Assembly: GCA_043774925.1 (NCBI GenBank)
Contig: JAYVSZ010000009.1
Span: 1 to 19,505, forward strand
Source of the DNA: JAYVSZ01 sp043774925
Lineage (GTDB): Bacteria; Pseudomonadota; Gammaproteobacteria; Burkholderiales; Methylophilaceae
Length of the DNA: 19,505 bases
Direction of reading: 5' to 3'
Shown: positions 18,808 to 19,505 of the stretch, one piece after another
Layout of the letters: every line of letters starts with the position of its first letter
Position numbering within the stretch: the stretch's first letter is position 1
Made by a program: the position numbers and the translations under genes
The notes under the pieces: generated by a model
Seen by the model: only the letters and a program-made list of their open reading frames with translations
The model's database searches: none
What the model was told of the DNA's origin: nothing

Positions 18808-19505
18808 TGATTTGTATCACAAGCTATTTCACATATTTTACCAAAATCCTCTGCCACTAAAGCGCTTCTACCAATCAAGCCACCATCAATATCTGGCATC
18901 GTCAGCAGGCTGCAAGCGTTGGCAGGCGTAAGGCTGCCGCCATAAATAATACGCAGTTGATTGGCAAAACTTTCATCTCTTAATGCGATTAATACGCGAA
19001 TAAAGCTGTGCATCTCTTGCGCCTCTTCAGGCGTGGCGGCTTTGCCAGTGCCAATTGCCCATACTGGCTCGTAGGCAATCACCATGCTCACATTTCTTGC
19101 GCGTTCAAATGTGGTGTGGTCTAAATTGCAAATGGTCAGCACTTGCGCTTCTACAACCTGTTTTGCAATACCAGATTCGCGCTCTAACAGCGTTTCGCCA
19201 ACGCAGTAAATCGGCGTAATACCAGCATTGACTGCACGGGTCACCCTAATTGCAGCCTTCTCGTTGCTTTCGTGGCTGATAGTACGGCGCTCTGAATGGC
19301 CAATAATGGCATATTGACAGGCAAAATCTTTGAGCATTTCTGCCGAGATAGAAGAAGTGTAAGCGCCAGCTACAAATTGGCTGATATTTTGCGAGCCCCA
19401 TGCAATGTTTGTTCCGCTTAACAATTGTTGCGCCTGAAATAAATAAGTGTAAGGCAAGCAAAGCGCAAAATCAGCTGCGTTAAAATCTTTCAAACGCGCT
19501 AAAAG
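18795..19505 (-). CDS. tpiA: Triosephosphate isomerase, N-terminus cut by right edge
   Basis: A glycolytic and gluconeogenic enzyme that interconverts dihydroxyacetone phosphate and glyceraldehyde 3-phosphate. The frame is open to the window edge; about 236 codons are seen, so only some 12-18 N-terminal residues, with the catalytic Lys region, are missing. An in-frame TTG at 19493 is not the true start, since the preceding codons (LLAR) continue the family sequence. The catalytic His (GHSERR) and catalytic Glu (YEPVWAIGTGKAATPEEAQ) are present, as are the phosphate-binding IIYGGSLTPAN and DGGLIGRSAL blocks near the end. It converges on the halohydrin dehalogenase-like gene with a 30-base gap and is unrelated to aromatic catabolism. 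Confidence 0.96.
   Translation of the reverse strand, partial: LLARLKDFNAADFALCLPYTYLFQAQQLLSGTNIAWGSQNISQFVAGAYTSSISAEMLKDFACQYAIIGHSERRTISHESNEKAAIRVTRAVNAGITPIYCVGETLLERESGIAKQVVEAQVLTICNLDHTTFERARNVSMVIAYEPVWAIGTGKAATPEEAQEMHSFIRVLIALRDESFANQLRIIYGGSLTPANACSLLTMPDIDGGLIGRSALVAEDFGKICEIACDTNQCLI

Noticed and set aside
1..19505. Insertion sequences, CRISPR arrays, tRNA or rRNA genes
   Set aside because: I saw no transposase frame, terminal inverted repeats, regular spaced repeats or RNA gene signature in any gap.

Overview
The window is a chromosomal aromatic-catabolism locus. It carries the end of a multicomponent phenol hydroxylase (dmp type) and a complete meta-cleavage pathway from catechol to pyruvate and acetyl-CoA. 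By eye the DNA is mid-40s % GC. The proteins resemble dmp/xyl products of beta- and gammaproteobacteria. A fairly AT-rich betaproteobacterium is my best guess, but the sequence alone does not fix the genus.

Layout. (1) Positions 1-3134, plus strand: the 3' end of dmpN (phenol hydroxylase oxygenase), then dmpO, dmpP (reductase), dmpQ (ferredoxin that maintains the ring-cleavage enzyme) and dmpB (catechol 2,3-dioxygenase). (2) Positions 3136-4038, minus strand: a LysR-family regulator, convergent with dmpB and separated from it by one base. (3) Positions 4291-11193, plus strand: a four-gene envelope module. It encodes a Ycf48/BNR-like lipoprotein, an HAE3/MMPL-type RND transporter, a DUF1302 outer-membrane barrel and a DUF1329 exported protein, and it ends in a two-hairpin 3' region with a rho-independent terminator. 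(4) Positions 11428-18764, plus strand: the lower pathway, in the order glcG/hbpS-like, dmpC, dmpE, dmpF, dmpG, dmpH, dmpI, dmpD and then an unusual short-chain-dehydrogenase-fold protein. (5) Positions 18795-19505, minus strand: tpiA, cut by the right edge, a housekeeping gene that marks the end of the catabolic locus.

How it fits together. Phenol (or cresol) is hydroxylated to catechol by DmpKLMNOP, and DmpB opens the ring. The semialdehyde is either oxidised, tautomerised and decarboxylated (DmpC, DmpI, DmpH) or hydrolysed (DmpD). DmpE, DmpG and DmpF then yield pyruvate and acetyl-CoA. The transport module and the lower operon start from two promoters that share an in-register LysR-type operator (ATAC-N7-GTAT plus a second GTAT half-site 21 bases on). 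The -10 elements also lie at the same distance. This suggests one regulator, probably the LysR protein encoded here, controls both, so the DUF1302/DUF1329/RND/BNR module probably serves the aromatic pathway.

Most notable points. The last gene of the lower operon has the diagnostic motifs of a halohydrin dehalogenase (T-x4-F-x-G and S-x12-Y-x3-R), not those of an NAD(P)-dependent dehydrogenase. The two catabolic promoters share the architecture above. The 3' UTR of the transport operon contains a hairpin whose whole 10-nt loop is the exact reverse complement of the Shine-Dalgarno region of the DUF1302 gene in the same operon.
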